A stretch of DNA of 11,723 bases from Chloroflexota bacterium (lineage in GTDB: Bacteria; Chloroflexota; Limnocylindria; Limnocylindrales; CSP1-4): assembly GCA_021785115.1 (NCBI GenBank), contig JAJYGO010000470.1, positions 1-11,723 of the forward strand, in the 5' to 3' direction. Shown here piece by piece: positions 1-6,847 of this stretch. The notes under the pieces are model-generated. The model worked only from the letters and a program-made list of their open reading frames with translations. It was not told the DNA's origin and ran no database searches. The position numbers and the translations under genes were made by a program. Within the stretch, counting starts at the first letter, position 1. Each line of letters opens with the position of its first letter.

Positions 1-784
1 TCCACAGCTGGAACGCCGCTGCGCCCTGCTGGAGGAGCATCAGTTCGCCGTTCATGACCCCGGATGCGCCGGCCGCCTTCGCCTCGCGCAGCAGCCGCGT
101 CTCCGGCGGGTTGTAGATCATGTCCATCACGAGCAGGTCGGGCGGAAGCAGCTCGCCTGGGATCGGCGACTCGTCCGAGGCGAGCCCCACCGACGTCGCG
201 TTGACCAGCACCCGGGTCCGCGACAGCTCCGACTCGATCACCGACTCGTGCCACGGCATCGCCCGCAGCTCCATGTGCGCGGCGCTCCGGCCGAAGTGCC
301 TGACCAGCCCCTCGGCGCGGTGCAGGTGGCGGTTGAAGACCACCACGCGCTGGAACCCCATGGTGATCAGCGCATGTACCGCGGCGCGTGCCGCGCCGCC
401 GGCCCCCAGCACCACCGCGTTGCGGGGCATCTTCTGCTTGCCCACCAACGTGTCGAGCGAGATCCGGAAGGCGTCGACGTCGGTGTTGTGCCCCACCAGG
501 CGCCGGCCATCGCGCGTGATGCAGTTCACGGCCCCGGTCGCCGCCGCGTCCTCGCTCTTGCGGTCGACGAAGGTGGCGGCACGCTCCTTGTGCGGGATCG
601 TCACGTTGGCGCCCAGGTACTCCTCGCCCCGCAGCGCCTCGATCGTCTCCTGCAGCGCCGGCGCGGGGGTGTCGAGCAGCTCGTACCGGGCGTCGATGCC
701 GAGGGCATCGAACGCCGCCTGCTGCATCTGCGCGGAGAACGAGTGGGCGACCGGGTGACCGATGAGGACGACTCGCCTGGTCAT
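1..784 (-). CDS. aroE: Shikimate dehydrogenase, 3' end cut by the window edge
   Basis: NADPH-dependent reduction of 3-dehydroshikimate to shikimate, a cytosolic step of aromatic amino acid synthesis. I translated the minus strand by hand from the ATG at 784-782 and found 261 open codons to the window edge. The N-terminal substrate-binding motif is HSFS (residues 14-17), followed by GANVTIPHK (58-66), in which Lys66 is the expected catalytic lysine. Further on come GAVNCI, HNTDVDAF with the conserved Asp, a VLGAGGAARA nucleotide-binding loop, an NR motif in the NADP-phosphate position and NATSVG. All are family hallmarks in the right order. Only the last part of the usual ~270-290-residue protein is missing. 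The start ATG overlaps the aroA stop in an ATGA quartet (784-781), which suggests translational coupling. It is the third gene of the aroF-aroA-aroE operon. Confidence 0.95.
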   Translation of the reverse strand, partial: MTRRVVLIGHPVAHSFSAQMQQAAFDALGIDARYELLDTPAPALQETIEALRGEEYLGANVTIPHKERAATFVDRKSEDAAATGAVNCITRDGRRLVGHNTDVDAFRISLDTLVGKQKMPRNAVVLGAGGAARAAVHALITMGFQRVVVFNRHLHRAEGLVRHFGRSAAHMELRAMPWHESVIESELSRTRVLVNATSVGLASDESPIPGELLPPDLLVMDMIYNPPETRLLREAKAAGASGVMNGELMLLQQGAAAFQLW

Positions 785-2133
785 GCGCGCATCCTTTCGA
801 GGTCGCTGAAGAAGCCTGGGTAGGAGACCGCGGCGGACGCGCCCTCGTCGAGCGACGTCTCGCCCTCGGCCAGGAGTCCGGCGATGGCGAACGTCATGGC
901 CAGTCGGTGATCGTCGTGCGTGCGGACGGGTGCCCCCACGAGGCCGAACGAGCGCCGGCCCGCCGCCCCGGTGATCTCGATGTCGTCGCCATCGGCCGAG
1001 ATGCGGACGCCCAGGGCGGTCAGGCCGTCCACGATCCCCGCGATCCGGTCGCTCTCCTTGCGGCGCAGCTCCCCCGCGCCCCGGATGCGGGTCGTCCCCG
1101 ATGCGCACGCCGCGGCCAGGCAGAGGGCCGGGATCTCGTCGATCGCGCGGGCCACGTCCTCCGCCTCAAGGTCGATCCCGCGCAGGTCGCTGGTCGAGAC
1201 GCTCAGGTTCGCCATCGGTTCGGCTCCGGCGGTCGGGACGGGATCCTCGAGGATGCGCGCCCCCATGCGGCCGAGCAGGTCGATGACCGCGCGACGCGTG
1301 GGGTTCACGCCCACGGACTCCAGGGTGAGCTCCGCGTCCCGGTGCGCCGCGCCCGCGACCAGCCAGAAGGCCGCCGCCGAGACGTCTCCCGGCACCTGCT
1401 CGTCGAGCGCCTGCACCGTGGCTCCACCCTCCATCGTGACCAACCAGGCTCCGTCCGCCGGCACGCCCCGGACGGCCACGCCACGCGCCCGGAGCATGCG
1501 CTCCGTGTGGTCGCGCGTGCTCACCGCCTCGTGCACCTGGATCATCCCCTCCGCCGAGAGCCCCGCGAGCAGGACCGCCGACTTGACCTGCGCGCTGGGA
1601 ACGAGCGAACGGTGGACGATCGCCGCGAGCGACGCGCGCCCAACGATGGTGACGGGTGGAAGTGTGTCTGCGGACCGGGCGTGCAGCGTCGCACCCATGC
1701 GGCGCAGCGGCTCGATGATACGGGCCACCGGACGGCCGCGCAACGAAGCGTCGCCGTCCAGGACGGTGTACATGGGCGTTCCCGCGAGGACTCCCGCCAT
1801 CAGGCGGAGGGTGGTGCCGGAGTTGCCGGCGTCCAGCACGCCGACCGGCTCGTGCCATCCCGACCGGCCCGGCGACCGGACCAGCCGGTCGACACGCCCG
1901 CCCTCCGCGGACCCCAGGCGTTCGACGGTGACGCCCAGTGCCCGGAGCACGCCCGCCGTGCTGTTGCAGTCCAGCCCGTCCGAGCCGCCCATGACGCGGG
2001 ACTCCCCCTCGGCGATCCCGGCCAGGATCAGCGCGCGGTGGGTGATCGACTTGTCGCCGGGGAGGCGCAGGCGCCCGCGCAGCCGTGCGGCCGGACGGAC
2101 GACGACCCCGGCCGGGACGTCGCTGGTCGACAC
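781..2133 (-). CDS. aroA: 3-phosphoshikimate 1-carboxyvinyltransferase (EPSP synthase)
   Basis: Transfers the enolpyruvyl group of PEP to shikimate-3-phosphate, the sixth step of the shikimate pathway, in the cytosol. The protein has 450 residues, a normal length. Visible motifs are PGDKS (25-29), GNSGTTLR (103-110, the PEP-binding loop with Gly at the position equal to E. coli Gly96), SAQVK (180-184), TRDHTE (206-211), NPTR (277-280), DEIP (332-335), RRKESDR (357-363) and DDHR (407-410). GDKS, SAQVK, RDHTE and NPTR together match the published class II (CP4-type) motif set, so it resembles the Bacillus/Agrobacterium type more than the E. coli type. The start is GTG at 2133, with a GGGGA Shine-Dalgarno-like stretch about 10 nt upstream. 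The gene begins 15 nt after the aroF stop and overlaps aroE by 4 nt. Confidence 0.97.
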   Translation of the reverse strand: MSTSDVPAGVVVRPAARLRGRLRLPGDKSITHRALILAGIAEGESRVMGGSDGLDCNSTAGVLRALGVTVERLGSAEGGRVDRLVRSPGRSGWHEPVGVLDAGNSGTTLRLMAGVLAGTPMYTVLDGDASLRGRPVARIIEPLRRMGATLHARSADTLPPVTIVGRASLAAIVHRSLVPSAQVKSAVLLAGLSAEGMIQVHEAVSTRDHTERMLRARGVAVRGVPADGAWLVTMEGGATVQALDEQVPGDVSAAAFWLVAGAAHRDAELTLESVGVNPTRRAVIDLLGRMGARILEDPVPTAGAEPMANLSVSTSDLRGIDLEAEDVARAIDEIPALCLAAACASGTTRIRGAGELRRKESDRIAGIVDGLTALGVRISADGDDIEITGAAGRRSFGLVGAPVRTHDDHRLAMTFAIAGLLAEGETSLDEGASAAVSYPGFFSDLERMRA

Positions 2134-2148
2134 GATCGGCGGTCCCCG

Positions 2149-3225
2149 TCAGTGCCTGCTGGTGCCGCCCACGCCCAGCGCGGCGGTCCCCAGCACGGGA
2201 TCGTGGTGCAGCGCACCGACCTCGCCGTGCACGGCGCGCAGCGCGGGCATGAGCTCGCGGAACTGGTCGATCGTCAGCGACTGCTCGCCGTCAGACAGGG
2301 CGGTCTCCGGGCGCGGGTGCACCTCGACCATGATCCCGTCGGCACCGGCCGCGACCCCCGCCAGCGCCATCGGCTTCACCAGCCAGCGCTTCCCGGTGGC
2401 GTGGGAGGGATCCACGATCACGGGCAGGTGGGTCAGGTGGTGGAGCAGGGGCACGGCGGAGATGTCGAGCGTGTTGCGGGTGTAGGTCTCGAAGGTGCGG
2501 ATCCCGCGCTCGCAGAGGATCACGCTGGGGTTGCCGGCGGACACGATGTACTCCGCGGCCATGAGCCACTCCTCGATGGTCGCGCCGTAGCCCCGCTTCA
2601 GCATCACCGGTCGCTCGATGCGGCCGACCGCCTGGAGCAGCGAGTAGTTCTGCATGTTGCGGGTCCCGATCTGCAGGATGTCCGCGTAGCGGTTGACGAC
2701 GTCGACCTGCCCCGGCTCCATCACCTCGGTGATCACCGGCAGCCCGGTCTCGCGGCCCGCCTCCGCCAGGTACCGGAGCGCCTCCACGCCGAGCCCCTGG
2801 AACGAATAGGGGCTCGTCCGCGGTTTGAAGGCGCCGCCCCGCAGCACGGTCGCGCCCTCTGCCGCCACGGCGAGCGCCGTCTCCATGAGCTGCTCCCGGC
2901 TCTCGATGGAGCACGGCCCCGCCATCACGGTGAGCGACCCGTCGCCGATGACGGCACCGCCGACCCGGATCACCGTGTCGGCCGGGTGGAACTCCCGGCT
3001 GGTGAGCTTGAAGGGCCGCGTGATCGGCGTGACGGACTCCACGCCCGGCAGCGCGGAGAGACGATTCATCAGCGCCTGCTTGCGCGGCCCGACGTCGCCG
3101 ACAACGGCGATCACGACGCGGTCCGTCCCCGGGCTCTCGTGCGGGTGCAGCCCCTCGCCGAGGACCTGCGCCTTGACGGCGTTGATCTCCGCCTCGGTCG
3201 CACCCACCGTCATCACCACGAACAT
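2149..3225 (-). CDS. aroF: 3-deoxy-7-phosphoheptulonate (DAHP) synthase, class I-beta with N-terminal regulatory domain
   Basis: Condenses PEP and erythrose-4-phosphate to DAHP, the entry step of aromatic synthesis. The 358-residue protein aligns by eye along its length with the Thermotoga maritima type. Residues 1-70 form a ferredoxin-like (ACT-type) regulatory domain, then SREFHP (76-81) leads into the barrel. Active-site motifs are AGPCSIE (102-108, metal ligand Cys105), [19 protein letters not shown] (128-146), LKRGYG (209-214), CERGIRTFE (238-246), DPSH (272-275, metal ligand His275), EVHP (301-304) and SDGEQS (311-316). The last ~20 residues are an extension with no motif I recognise. 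The start ATG has a GGAAGGG ribosome-binding site about 8 nt upstream. The gene is first in the operon and lies behind an FFYFY attenuator. In this family the N-terminal domain mediates feedback inhibition by Tyr/Phe, so two levels of control are likely. The symbol aroF is used loosely; class I-beta enzymes are also called aroG or aroA(f). Confidence 0.96.
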   Translation of the reverse strand: MFVVMTVGATEAEINAVKAQVLGEGLHPHESPGTDRVVIAVVGDVGPRKQALMNRLSALPGVESVTPITRPFKLTSREFHPADTVIRVGGAVIGDGSLTVMAGPCSIESREQLMETALAVAAEGATVLRGGAFKPRTSPYSFQGLGVEALRYLAEAGRETGLPVITEVMEPGQVDVVNRYADILQIGTRNMQNYSLLQAVGRIERPVMLKRGYGATIEEWLMAAEYIVSAGNPSVILCERGIRTFETYTRNTLDISAVPLLHHLTHLPVIVDPSHATGKRWLVKPMALAGVAAGADGIMVEVHPRPETALSDGEQSLTIDQFRELMPALRAVHGEVGALHHDPVLGTAALGVGGTSRH

Positions 3226-3325
3226 CTGATCGACCCTTCCTGGGAGCTCCCGTCAGGTCGCCGCTCGTTCCCGCGACGCCCCGGCATCTCCCGCCGACGG
3301 CACCCGCGGCGCCGGCCCGGCGGAT

Positions 3326-3357
3326 AAACAAAAAGGCAGAGGTCCGAGACCTCTGCC
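3326..3357 (-). terminator. Intrinsic terminator of the aro attenuator
   Basis: GGCAGAGGTC (3357-3348), loop TCG, GACCTCTGCC (3344-3335): a perfect 10-bp stem. On the minus strand it is followed directly by TTTTTGTTT (3334-3326). The T-tract is on the minus-strand side only, so it acts on the aro transcript and not on plus-strand transcription. It sits ~100 nt before the aroF start, after the leader peptide. Confidence 0.9.
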
Positions 3358-3439
3358 CACCCGGCACGACCCGGCTCGGGTCTTCAGGACCCCCGAGCGG
3401 TCATGCCGGGTCGCGATAAAAGTAGAAGAACACTCGCAC
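3335..3439 (-). promoter_or_regulatory. Transcription attenuator of the aroF-aroA-aroE operon
   Basis: Reading the minus strand, the leader peptide is followed by an outer stem CGACCCGGC (3413-3405) with GCCGGGTCG (3375-3367). It encloses an inner hairpin CTCGGGGGTC (3397-3388) with GACCCGAG (3382-3375) that has a 2-nt bulge and shares base 3375 with the outer stem. A separate terminator follows. The 5' arm of the outer stem lies in the last leader codons, so a ribosome stalled on FFYFY would block it. A possible antiterminator is CCTGAAGACC (3388-3379) with GGTCTCGG (3351-3344), eight pairs with two bulges. This last pairing is the weakest part of the model. Confidence 0.78.
3401..3439 (-). 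CDS. Aromatic amino acid leader peptide, MRVFFYFYRDPA
   Basis: A 12-codon reading frame upstream of aroF with five consecutive aromatic codons, TTC TTC TAC TTT TAT (3430-3416), ending in TGA at 3403-3401. This is the layout of an attenuator leader peptide: scarce charged tRNA-Phe or tRNA-Tyr would stall the ribosome there. The start is GTG at 3439-3437; a second GTG at 3433-3431 would give MFFYFYRDPA. Neither has a Shine-Dalgarno sequence. A TTGACA (3478-3473) and TACTGT (3454-3449) promoter would start the RNA near 3442, so translation is probably leaderless. The stop and the last codons form the 5' arm of a downstream stem. Codon content, hairpins and terminator are seen directly; regulation by attenuation is inferred from their arrangement. 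Confidence 0.82.
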   Translation of the reverse strand: MRVFFYFYRDPA

Positions 3440-3448
3440 GGTGGCGGA

Positions 3449-3478
3449 ACAGTACGCGACGCAACTGCCGGGTGTCAA
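3449..3478 (-). promoter_or_regulatory. Promoter of the aro leader/operon
   Basis: TTGACA (3478-3473), 18-nt spacer, TACTGT (3454-3449). The expected transcription start is about 3442, within a few bases of the GTG leader start. It lies in the divergent intergenic region shared with the esterase gene. Confidence 0.55.
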
Positions 3479-3570
3479 CGACGCGGCCCTCGCCGGCCAG
3501 GTGGCGTTCCCCCGTGGCCGTCGCCTGCGGCCTCCGCTGTCACGCCCTGGAGCCGCGCGGCCTCCACTGC

Positions 3571-3576
3571 TACGCT
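3571..3576 (+). promoter_or_regulatory. Possible -10 element of the esterase gene
   Basis: TGCTACGCT (3568-3576) resembles an extended -10 (TGn plus TACGCT). It lies between CCAC (3564-3567) and GTGG (3578-3581). It would give a ~30-nt 5' leader with the Shine-Dalgarno GGAGG at 3602-3606. There is no good -35; TGGAGC at 17-nt spacing is poor. Confidence 0.3.
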
Positions 3577-3611
3577 CGTGGGGCCAGCGCCGCCATGGTC
3601 GGGAGGACCGC

Positions 3612-4649
3612 ATGCAACCCTGGGCCCGCCGCTTCGCCGGTCGCCTGGACGAGGCCGTCGTCGAGAGCCGCGTCCTGCGCGGCAACCCGCTCGGCGACCC
3701 CGCCGACCGTCCGGTCTGGGTGTACACCCCGCCCGGCTACGACGGGGCGGGTGCCCGCCGGTACCCGGTCATCTACCTGATCCAGGGGATGACGGGGCAG
3801 CTCGACATGTGGCGCAACCGGCAGGCGTTCCGTCCCACCGTGCCGGAACTGGTCGACCGGCTCTTCGCCGGTGACGGCGGGAGCATCGCTGCTCCGCCGG
3901 CGATCGTCGTCTTCGTCGACTGCTGGACCTCGTACGGTGGCAGCCAGTTCCTCGATTCTCCCGGGACGGGCCGATACCACACGTACCTCTGCGAGGAGGT
4001 GGTCCCCTGGGTGGACGCGCGGTACCGCACGCTGCCGGAGCGGGAGCACCGTGGGATCACCGGCAAGTCGAGCGGCGGCTACGGCGCGATGGTCACGCCG
4101 ATGCTGCGCCCCGACCTCTGGGGCGGCCTGGCCACGCACGCCGGCGACGCGCTGTTCGAGGCCTGCTACCTGCCCGAGTTCCCGCAGGCGGCGCGCGCGC
4201 TGCGCGATCACTACGACGGCTCGTACGAGCGGTTCTGGGCGGACTTCCGGCGCCGGCCGGCCATGAGCCGCCCGAGCGATGGGATCCTGGTCAACGAGTG
4301 GGCCATGGCCGCCTGCTACTCGGCCGACCCGGACGGGACGATCCATCTGCCGTTCGACGTCGCGACCGGGCAGCTGGTGCCGGAGACCTGGGAGAGCTGG
4401 CTCCGCTGGGACCCGGTACGGATGGTGCCGCGCCATGCCGAGGCGGTGCGGTCCCTGCGCGCCATCTACGTGGACGCGGGCACCCGCGACGAGTATTTCC
4501 TGGATCTCGGCGCGGAGGCGTACCGTCGGGCACTCGCCGAGGCCGGCGCGCCGGCCCCGTTCTTCGAGCTGTTCGACGCGGGGCACGGGTCGATCGAGTA
4601 CCGCTACCCCGGCGCGATCCGCTACCTGTCCGAGCGGCTCCAGCCCTGA
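3612..4649 (+). CDS. Alpha/beta-hydrolase-fold esterase (esterase D / enterochelin esterase-like)
   Basis: A 345-residue predicted esterase of the PF00756 type. After WVYTPPGYDG (36-45) comes YPVIYLIQGM (51-60), the first core strand and oxyanion region. The nucleophile elbow is GKSSGG (151-156), with Ser153 in GxSxG. Asp293 in AGTRDEYF and His325 in DAGHGS are good candidates for the rest of the triad. No signal peptide or membrane segment is seen, so it is probably cytosolic. The reading frame is open further upstream to a GTG at 3441, but ATG 3612 has GGGAGGA ending 4-5 nt before it and the family fold begins there. It stands alone, divergent from the aro operon. The substrate cannot be named from sequence: relatives include S-formylglutathione hydrolases, siderophore esterases and acyltransferases. 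Confidence 0.88.
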   Translation: MQPWARRFAGRLDEAVVESRVLRGNPLGDPADRPVWVYTPPGYDGAGARRYPVIYLIQGMTGQLDMWRNRQAFRPTVPELVDRLFAGDGGSIAAPPAIVVFVDCWTSYGGSQFLDSPGTGRYHTYLCEEVVPWVDARYRTLPEREHRGITGKSSGGYGAMVTPMLRPDLWGGLATHAGDALFEACYLPEFPQAARALRDHYDGSYERFWADFRRRPAMSRPSDGILVNEWAMAACYSADPDGTIHLPFDVATGQLVPETWESWLRWDPVRMVPRHAEAVRSLRAIYVDAGTRDEYFLDLGAEAYRRALAEAGAPAPFFELFDAGHGSIEYRYPGAIRYLSERLQP

Positions 4650-4712
4650 GCACCTGCAGCCCCGGGCGCACGGAGCACTCGGGGGGTGAGGTGCCAGCCG
4701 CCCGACCCTGCC

Positions 4713-4770
4713 GGCACGCGCGTGTCCAGCCCGCGCGTGGCAGGCACGCGCCTGTCCAGCCCGTGCCTGG
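4713..4770. repeat. Two tandem 28-nt repeats, each able to form a hairpin
   Basis: Copies at 4713-4740 and 4743-4770 differ at three bases and have a 30-nt period. Copy 1 contains CACGCGCG/CGCGCGTG with a 9-nt loop. Across copy 2, CAGGCACG (4741-4748) pairs with CGTGCCTG (4762-4769). The differences keep 8-bp pairing possible in both, though with shifted arms. They may serve as back-to-back 3'-end stems for the convergent transcripts. Confidence 0.6.
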
Positions 4771-4776
4771 TACCGG

Positions 4777-4844
4777 CACGCGCGAACGCGCCCATGCACG
4801 CGCTCATACCCGCGCGCGCCCGCGGGACACACGCGCGAACGCGC
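4777..4844. repeat. 15-nt direct repeat CACGCGCGAACGCGC, two copies
   Basis: Exact copies at 4777-4791 and 4830-4844, 53 nt apart. Each is itself nearly self-complementary (GCGCG/CGCGC around AA). No mobile element or gene is linked to it. Confidence 0.6.
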
Positions 4845-4859
4845 TGGATCGGACGGGGT

Positions 4860-4935
4860 TGGCGCGCCCGGCGAGACTCGAACTCACGGCCTTCAGGTCC
4901 GCAACCTGACGCTCTATCCACTGAGCTACGGGCGC
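4860..4935 (-). tRNA. tRNA-Arg, anticodon GCG, CCA encoded
   Basis: The minus strand folds as acceptor GCGCCCG/CGGGCGC (7 bp), D stem GCTC/GAGC, anticodon stem TCAGG/CCTGA with loop TTGCGGA, T stem GTGAG/CTCGC (one G-T pair) with loop TTCGAGT, discriminator G (4863) and CCA (4862-4860). Bases 34-36 are GCG, reading CGC and by wobble CGT. Most bacteria decode this box with tRNA-Arg(ACG) deaminated to ICG by TadA, so an encoded G34 is noteworthy. It lies 9 nt after tRNA-Ser(GCT) and is probably on the same transcript. Confidence 0.95.
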
Positions 4936-4943
4936 CTGGGGAC

Positions 4944-5013
<70 letters not shown>

Positions 5014-5036
<23 letters not shown>

Positions 5037-5511
5037 GCGCGGTGCCGAATGATAGCACCCGGTCACCGCCGACCGCCCCGACGCCCCGCCGGTCCGGTCC
5101 AGTTGTCCGGCCGGGCTCGTGCAGGAGTTCCACCCGGTCGGCCAGCTCGCCGCGGGCGAACGCCAGGGCGGCGGCATCCACGTCGGCGAGGTCCGTCACC
5201 ACGGGTCGCACGCCCAGGGCAGCGAACCGGTCGTAGGCGCCCTGCCCCATGCCGCCCGCGATCATCGCCGCGCAGTCGGCGACCGCCCCGGCCATCTGGT
5301 CGTGGCGGGCCTGGGAGGCGGGGTCGGTGCCGTGTGGTCCCGACCCGCCGTGCGACTCGGGCTCCCCGCCCGCCATGTGCGGCGAGAACTTCGGCCGCAG
5401 CTCACGGGCAACGACGGCTCCGTCCTCCACCGTGAGCACCGCGTAGTAGGGGGCCCGGCCGAAGTGCCGGCTGACGGTGCGACCGTCCTCGGTCGCGATG
5501 GCGATCTTCAT
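5014..5511 (-). CDS. NifX/NifB-type dinitrogenase iron-molybdenum cofactor domain protein
   Basis: A 165-residue protein with the PF02579 fold. It opens with MKIAIATEDGRTVSRHFGRA (1-20), the usual first strand and loop. A His/Gly-rich insert follows (about 44-70, with HMAGG, SHGGSG, PHG, RHDQ), then GGMGQGAYDRF and GVRPVVTD, typical of the second half. In nitrogen fixers this domain carries FeMo-cofactor precursors; stand-alone copies in non-fixers are mostly uncharacterised and are presumed metal or Fe-S cluster binders. No nif gene is present here. The start ATG follows CGGAG by 8 nt, and the gene lies 25 nt after the phosphofructokinase stop, so the two are likely an operon. Oddly, the domain ends near residue 135 and the frame runs on into tRNA-Ser(GCT), using a TAG inside that gene as stop (5016-5014). 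Confidence 0.82.
5049..5054 (-). promoter_or_regulatory. -10 element for tRNA-Ser(GCT)/tRNA-Arg(GCG)
   Basis: TATCAT on the minus strand (5054-5049), inside the 3' end of the NifX-like gene. The expected start is near 5042, just before the tRNA 5' end at 5036. It is framed by GGTGC (5059-5055) and GCACC (5045-5041). No clear -35 is seen. Confidence 0.5.
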
Positions 5512-5536
5512 CTGTCGACTCCGGTTCCGCCGTCGG

Positions 5537-6712
5537 TCAGTCCGCGGTGACCAGCAGCATCGGCCGCCCCGCCCGTCCGCTGTACTGGGGGCGCAGCCGC
5601 TCAAGGTTGTACATGCTCGCGATGTCGACCCTGCGCGGGCCCAGCTTCGGGTCCGGCAGCGGGCTGTGGGTGAAGGTGCCGTTCAGGATCGCGGTCATGC
5701 GTCCCGTCTGCCCTTCCTCGACGAGGTCCAGCGCGATGTTCGCGAAGGTGATCCCCACGATCGTGTCCACGCCGTCGGGATCGCCGCTCCGCAGGTCGTA
5801 GGTGAGCTCGCTGGCGACCGCTTCCTCGCCGGTCCGCCGCTTGATCTCGTCGGCGAGCGCCTCCGCGACGTTCACCTTGTGGCGGTGACCGAAGCTGTCG
5901 ACCTCGCCGTACTCGGCCAGCGCGCCGCCCTCCCAGATCGCGCCCTCGGCGGTGACCACGATCGCGTAGCGGCTCGGGTTGTTCCGCTTGTCCTCGACGA
6001 GCAGCGAGCAGAGCAGGTCCAGGTCGTAGGAGGCCTCGGGGATCACGCAGCGCGTCGACGTCACGTAGGCGGTCAGCAGCGCGGTGAAGCCGGCATCCCG
6101 GCCGAAGATGCGGAAGACGCCGATCCGCTCGTGGGACCCGAGGGTCGTGCGCTGCCGGTTGATCAGCTCCTTGGCCCGGTTGATCGCGGTGGAGAAGCCG
6201 ATGCAGTACTCGGTCCCCTGGACGTCGTTGTCCATCGTCTTGGGGATGCCGATGAGCGGCACGCCGGCGCCGACCAGCGCGTGGGAGAAGCTCTGCGTGT
6301 CGTCCCCGCCGATCGGGATCAGGTAGTCGAGCCCGAGATGCTGGATGTTGTCGAGCACGAGCGGCGTCAGGTCGTAGAGCCCCTCGGCGATCTGCATCGT
6401 GGCCGCGCGCTCGGGCGCGAGCGTCGCAGGCAGCATGCCCCCGGACATCTTGCGCGGGTTCGTCCTGGACGTGTGCAGCCAGGTCCCGCCGGTGCGATCG
6501 ATGGTCCGCGTGTTCCGGCGGTCCAGCCGCACCACGTACTCGGGATCCAGCTCCGGCCCCGGCTTCATGTGGGTGAGCCCTTGCCAGCCCCGCCGGATGC
6601 CGTACACCTCGTACCCGAGCTCGGTGGCGCGGAAGGTCACGCTCTTGATCACGGAATTGAGACCCGGGACGTCCCCCCCGCCGGTCAGGATCCCGATCCG
6701 GTGCGTTGTCAA
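5537..6712 (-). CDS. pfp: Phosphofructokinase, pyrophosphate-dependent type
   Basis: Phosphorylates fructose-6-phosphate at carbon 1, a cytosolic glycolytic step. Positions are counted from the upstream ATG at 6727; subtract 5 for the TTG start. RIGILTGGGDVPGLN (10-24) is the N-terminal phosphoryl-donor loop. IGGDDTQS (139-146) and PKTMDND (162-168) are the key diagnostics: Asp in GGDD and Lys in PKTxDND are the residues that distinguish PPi-using enzymes from ATP-using ones (GGDGS, PGTIDND). IFGRDAG (207-213) and SELTYDLRSGDPDG (306-319) belong to the sugar-phosphate site. I chose TTG 6712-6710 because AGGAG lies 7 nt upstream and family members begin just before RIGILTGG. The alternative ATG at 6727 adds MRRVE and has a poor ribosome-binding site. 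PPi use is inferred from two residues, not shown. Confidence 0.92.
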   Translation of the reverse strand: MTTHRIGILTGGGDVPGLNSVIKSVTFRATELGYEVYGIRRGWQGLTHMKPGPELDPEYVVRLDRRNTRTIDRTGGTWLHTSRTNPRKMSGGMLPATLAPERAATMQIAEGLYDLTPLVLDNIQHLGLDYLIPIGGDDTQSFSHALVGAGVPLIGIPKTMDNDVQGTEYCIGFSTAINRAKELINRQRTTLGSHERIGVFRIFGRDAGFTALLTAYVTSTRCVIPEASYDLDLLCSLLVEDKRNNPSRYAIVVTAEGAIWEGGALAEYGEVDSFGHRHKVNVAEALADEIKRRTGEEAVASELTYDLRSGDPDGVDTIVGITFANIALDLVEEGQTGRMTAILNGTFTHSPLPDPKLGPRRVDIASMYNLERLRPQYSGRAGRPMLLVTAD

Positions 6713-6816
6713 CTCGACTCTCCTCATCGCGACGCGGCCGTGGCTCCGCCGGGTTCGGGACGGGTCACGCCGGGGCTCCGGGCCGGTCGATCATCGGTAG
6801 CGATTCGTCCGACGGC

Positions 6817-6822
6817 ATGGTA
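6817..6822 (-). promoter_or_regulatory. Possible -10 of the phosphofructokinase operon
   Basis: TACCAT on the minus strand (6822-6817), abutted by CGGC and GCCG (6826-6823 and 6816-6813). A 17-nt spacer leads to GATACA (6845-6840), a weak -35 that overlaps the divergent TadA-like -10. The 5' leader would be about 100 nt. Confidence 0.35.
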
Positions 6823-6841
6823 GCCGCCCGACGGTCGCCTG

Positions 6842-6847
6842 TATCAT
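6842..6847 (+). promoter_or_regulatory. -10 element of the TadA-like gene; leaderless start expected
   Basis: TATCAT at 6842-6847 puts the transcription start at about 6854-6855, which is the GTG start codon itself. No Shine-Dalgarno is present. The element is framed by CGGTCG (6832-6837) and CGACCG (6848-6853). No clear -35 is seen. Confidence 0.55.

Larger units (their letters stand above)
4650..4859. other. Convergent intergenic region with G+C-rich repeats and hairpins
   Basis: About 210 nt between the esterase stop and the 3' end of tRNA-Arg, with no convincing gene. It holds a two-copy 28-nt tandem repeat at 4713-4770 and a 15-nt direct repeat (copies at 4777-4791 and 4830-4844), all dense in CGCG. 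Several stems can form, but there is no T-tract on either strand, so no standard terminator can be assigned. Confidence 0.6.

Noticed and set aside
907..3327. An 806-codon plus-strand open frame, and a 521-codon one beside it
   Set aside because: Both are antisense to aroA and aroF, which have clear family motifs. The translations are Arg/Pro/His-rich low-complexity, as expected from G+C-rich shadow frames.
3335..3357. Hairpin read as a plus-strand terminator
   Set aside because: On the plus strand it is followed by CACCCGG, not T residues. The T-tract is on the minus strand only.
3441..3611. N-terminal extension of the esterase from GTG 3441
   Set aside because: The 57 extra residues are Arg/Pro-rich, cover the aro promoter and possible esterase -10, and lack a ribosome-binding site. 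ATG 3612 has GGGAGGA at good spacing.
4713..4844. CRISPR-like array
   Set aside because: There are only two tandem copies with a 2-nt gap, no spacers of constant length and no cas genes.
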